NCBI RefSeq assembly: GCF_022751215.1
Contig: NZ_JAICDG010000003.1
Span: 372,001-436,000 of the forward strand
Length of the DNA: 64,000 nt
Direction of reading: 5' to 3'
Source of the DNA: Actinomadura terrae
GTDB lineage: Bacteria; Actinomycetota; Actinomycetes; Streptosporangiales; Streptosporangiaceae
The translations under genes were made by a program, and so were the position numbers. The notes below the pieces were generated by a model. The model was given only the letters and a program-made list of their open reading frames with translations. It did not search any database and was not told the DNA's origin. Shown here piece after piece: positions 62,117 to 64,000 of this stretch. How positions within the stretch are numbered: the stretch's first letter is position 1; the number at the start of each line of letters is the position of its first letter.

Positions 62117-63277
62117 TCAGCGGCCACCCGCCCCTTGCAGCCAAAGCAAGGGCTCCACGATGTTGATCGGTGTGATATTTCCTCGAAGGAACAGTGTCCC
62201 GTCACTACCGGCCCCGATGTTGTAGTGGTCGGCGGGATCGAAGCGCTTTGAGTCGTTCAGGTGAAACCCAATGGAAGAAGTTGCGAAGTAGCGGACGCGT
62301 TCCGGGGAAAAGTATCGCTTGATGGCGTGGCGGACCAGGCTGGCGCCGCCGGTGGGAGACGACCTGCACAGGTGGTCGAAAAAATCTTCAGCGCGATCCG
62401 CCGAAACCTGCGGCGTCAGAGTGGAATCGGCGGGATCGACCCAGAGGTGACCCCCCTTGCGTGCGAAATCGAGGATCTCGGGGTGATCGTACTTGGTGAT
62501 GCACACGGCTATGTTGAGCGGGAGGCGCGAGCCGATCAGCCTGCCGCTCTGATGAAGTCTGTGCTCAAGCAGTGCAAGGGTGCTCTGAAAGTACTCCCAC
62601 GAGTCACCATAGTGCCGCTCGCGCAGGGGATCGAAGAAATAGATGATGCAGTCACTTGTCGCCAAGGCGTTCAAGAGCCGATCCTTCTCGATCGCCTTTC
62701 CCTCGAAGCCGTTCTCGTCCTCGACGAACAGTCCCAGTGTGGGAGGAGGAGTAGCTTCCGCATACAGTCCACCCGGTGGGTCGACGACCTCGATGTGAAG
62801 CTGGATGGGGATTCTCCCACTGGCGCGACGCCAGTGTTGGCGCATTTCGACCTCGATCTCCGACGCCATGATCCAGCTGAATTCATGGACGAAGTAAGTG
62901 GCTTCAGGAAATGTGCGACGGCCGATCAGGGTGGCGGTCTGCATGGTAATGAAATCGGTGGACTCGACGTCGGCCCCGGTGAGGAACCACTGCCTCTCCA
63001 GAAGGGAAATGGCGGCATTAAGGGACGCCAGGTAGCATGTTTTCCCGCTTCCTGGAGCTCCCCAGAGGATCACCCGCTGGTCGAGATTTATAGGCTGCAA
63101 CTTCCCGCGCCATTTCGGCGGGGTGTGCTGGACTTTCGTGAGTTCGGTGACGCTCTTGGCGACGCGGAACACGGGGCTGGCCTCATGGAAATGAATATCG
63201 CCGATGATGTCCCTGAACTGCACAACATTGTTGGCGTGCCCGGAAGCCTCGTTCCTGTGGGGTTGTTCATGTGCCAT
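62117..63277 (-). CDS. P-loop GTPase with N-terminal RHIM-like motif (possible conflict-system protein)
   Basis: 386 aa from an ATG at 63277. Residues 16-31 read NNVVQFRDIIGDIHFH, like the N-terminal VxxG-x-V-x-F motifs (RHIM/amyloid-like) found in actinobacterial signalling and STAND-type proteins. Then come GTPase elements: WGAPGSGKTCYLA (G1, residues 72-84), RRTFPEAT, IEVVDPPGGLY (G3-like DxxG, about 155), ICITKYDHPE (G4, 261-264) and ATSSIG (G5-like). The order and text resemble the double-GTPase/TRAFAC family of conflict systems. It stands alone: no effector gene is adjacent. Codon use is less GC-biased than the neighbours, hinting at transfer. The exact family is a guess. Confidence 0.7.
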   Translation of the reverse strand: MAHEQPHRNEASGHANNVVQFRDIIGDIHFHEASPVFRVAKSVTELTKVQHTPPKWRGKLQPINLDQRVILWGAPGSGKTCYLASLNAAISLLERQWFLTGADVESTDFITMQTATLIGRRTFPEATYFVHEFSWIMASEIEVEMRQHWRRASGRIPIQLHIEVVDPPGGLYAEATPPPTLGLFVEDENGFEGKAIEKDRLLNALATSDCIIYFFDPLRERHYGDSWEYFQSTLALLEHRLHQSGRLIGSRLPLNIAVCITKYDHPEILDFARKGGHLWVDPADSTLTPQVSADRAEDFFDHLCRSSPTGGASLVRHAIKRYFSPERVRYFATSSIGFHLNDSKRFDPADHYNIGAGSDGTLFLRGNITPINIVEPLLWLQGAGGR

Positions 63278-63518
63278 CGCCAACCGCCGCCCCTGTCCAG
63301 GCAAGTACCTTCTCGACCCGTGGGTCCGGAGCGTAGCCGCTGCCGTGGATGACGGCGGCCCCTTCTGGCGGTTCCGCCTGACCGCCTGTGGCCGGTTGGG
63401 GGAGGGCTCGACAGTGAAGGCTCGGTCCGATCAAGCGCCAGAGTTGGCTGATGCTGGTTTAACCCCTGGGGTGGTCTTCTTGGGGGGCTGGGACGTGGGT
63501 TCTGGCGGAGAGGACGGT

Positions 63519-64000
63519 ATGGGGTCTCGCGGGTTCGGGCTTGTGGTTGTGGTTTTGGTGGGGCTTTCGGGGTGTGGTGGGGGGTCGGGTGGGGTTGTCA
63601 GTGCGGGGGGTTCGGGTTCGCCTCGGAAGTCGGTTTCGGCGGAGGATGCTCAGCTCGGGTTCGCTCGGTGCATGCGGGAGAACGGGGTGGACGTTCCTGA
63701 TCCGGGGAGTGGGAATCAGAAGGCGTTGCGGCTGGGGAAGGGAGATGATCGGGAGAAGGTTCAGGCGGCCTTCAAGAAGTGCCAGTCGTGGTTGCAGGCT
63801 GGGGGGAAGATGCCCGATCTCAATGATCCGGCGGTGCGGGATCTTTATGTGAAGTTCGCGCAGTGCATGCGGGAGCACGGGGTCGACGTGAAGGATCCCA
63901 AACCGGGTGGGGCCATTGAGGTTCCCAGTGGTAGCAGTCCTGAGGCGGTCGAGAAGGCGCGGAACGCTTGCCGGGGGGTTTTGCCGGGGAGCGGGAAATG
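63519..64000 (+). CDS. Lipoprotein with duplicated Cys motif (partial, runs off window end)
   Basis: From an ATG at 63519 (GGAGAGG nine bases upstream) the frame stays open to base 64000. Lipobox LSGCGGG gives Cys 19. The mature part holds two copies of one unit: FARCMRENGVDVPDPG and FAQCMREHGVDVKDPK, each followed by a later Cys (KKCQSWL and NACRGVL). Proteins of this family often accompany MacB-type exporters and peptidoglycan-binding genes in actinomycetes; that context lies beyond the edge. Codon use is less GC3-biased than the window average. Confidence 0.75.
   Translation, partial: MGSRGFGLVVVVLVGLSGCGGGSGGVVSAGGSGSPRKSVSAEDAQLGFARCMRENGVDVPDPGSGNQKALRLGKGDDREKVQAAFKKCQSWLQAGGKMPDLNDPAVRDLYVKFAQCMREHGVDVKDPKPGGAIEVPSGSSPEAVEKARNACRGVLPGSGK

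Overview
The window is a high-GC actinobacterial chromosome segment. GC-rich third positions, many GTG/GTGA and ATGA start-stop overlaps, DUF397/XRE/DUF6879-type small regulators, a hopanoid operon and MsiK-style sugar ABC genes lacking their own ATPase all suggest a filamentous actinomycete. An Actinomadura/Thermomonosporaceae-like host is my inference; no rRNA, tRNA or replication gene is visible to confirm it.

Layout. 0-3.5 kb (minus): a DUF6879 pair, a DUF899 thioredoxin-fold protein, and a membrane J-domain protein with an unrecognised partner. 3.7-9.6 kb: a ROK repressor divergent from an Entner-Doudoroff operon (edd-glk-eda), then a tiny Cys-rich ORF and a LysR regulator. 9.6-14.9 kb: an FtsX-type permease without ATPase, divergent from a sensor kinase without response regulator, then a PadR-DUF1707 pair. 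15-24 kb: a PAP2-acyltransferase fusion and a tightly overlapped hopanoid operon (hpnC-hpnD-hpnE-prenyl synthase-shc-hpnH). 24.1-27.7 kb: a streptomycin-kinase-like gene and an RsbQ-RsbP stress module followed by a decayed STAS antagonist.

27.8-31.2 kb is the accessory patch. It holds a small hydrophobic protein, a complete IS5-type element with CTAG duplications, and two small CRISPR arrays preceded by duplicated copies of one leader, with no cas genes in the window. 31.3-35.7 kb: HxlR/metallo-beta-lactamase pair, secreted proteins and an XRE-DUF397-anti-sigma-like cluster.

36-58 kb is mostly core metabolism: aconitase, SDR/TetR pair with two clear operators, exporters, Uma2, uracil-DNA-glycosylase-like Mug, ASCH protein, a CUT1 sugar transporter, divergent idi and dxs (isoprenoid supply, functionally linked to the hopanoid operon), a ferredoxin/adrenodoxin reductase, a cationic amino-acid permease, fadB-fadA and an OmpR two-component system. 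58-64 kb: a beta-propeller protein, a broken serine hydrolase, an NmrA/AraC divergent pair, a GTPase with an N-terminal RHIM-like motif, and a truncated lipoprotein with a duplicated Cys motif at the edge.

The most unusual signals are the twin-leader orphan CRISPR arrays beside the IS element, the decayed RsbV-like gene after RsbQ-RsbP, and the solitary RHIM-tagged GTPase. Gene identities rest on reading motifs in the translations; no database search was made.
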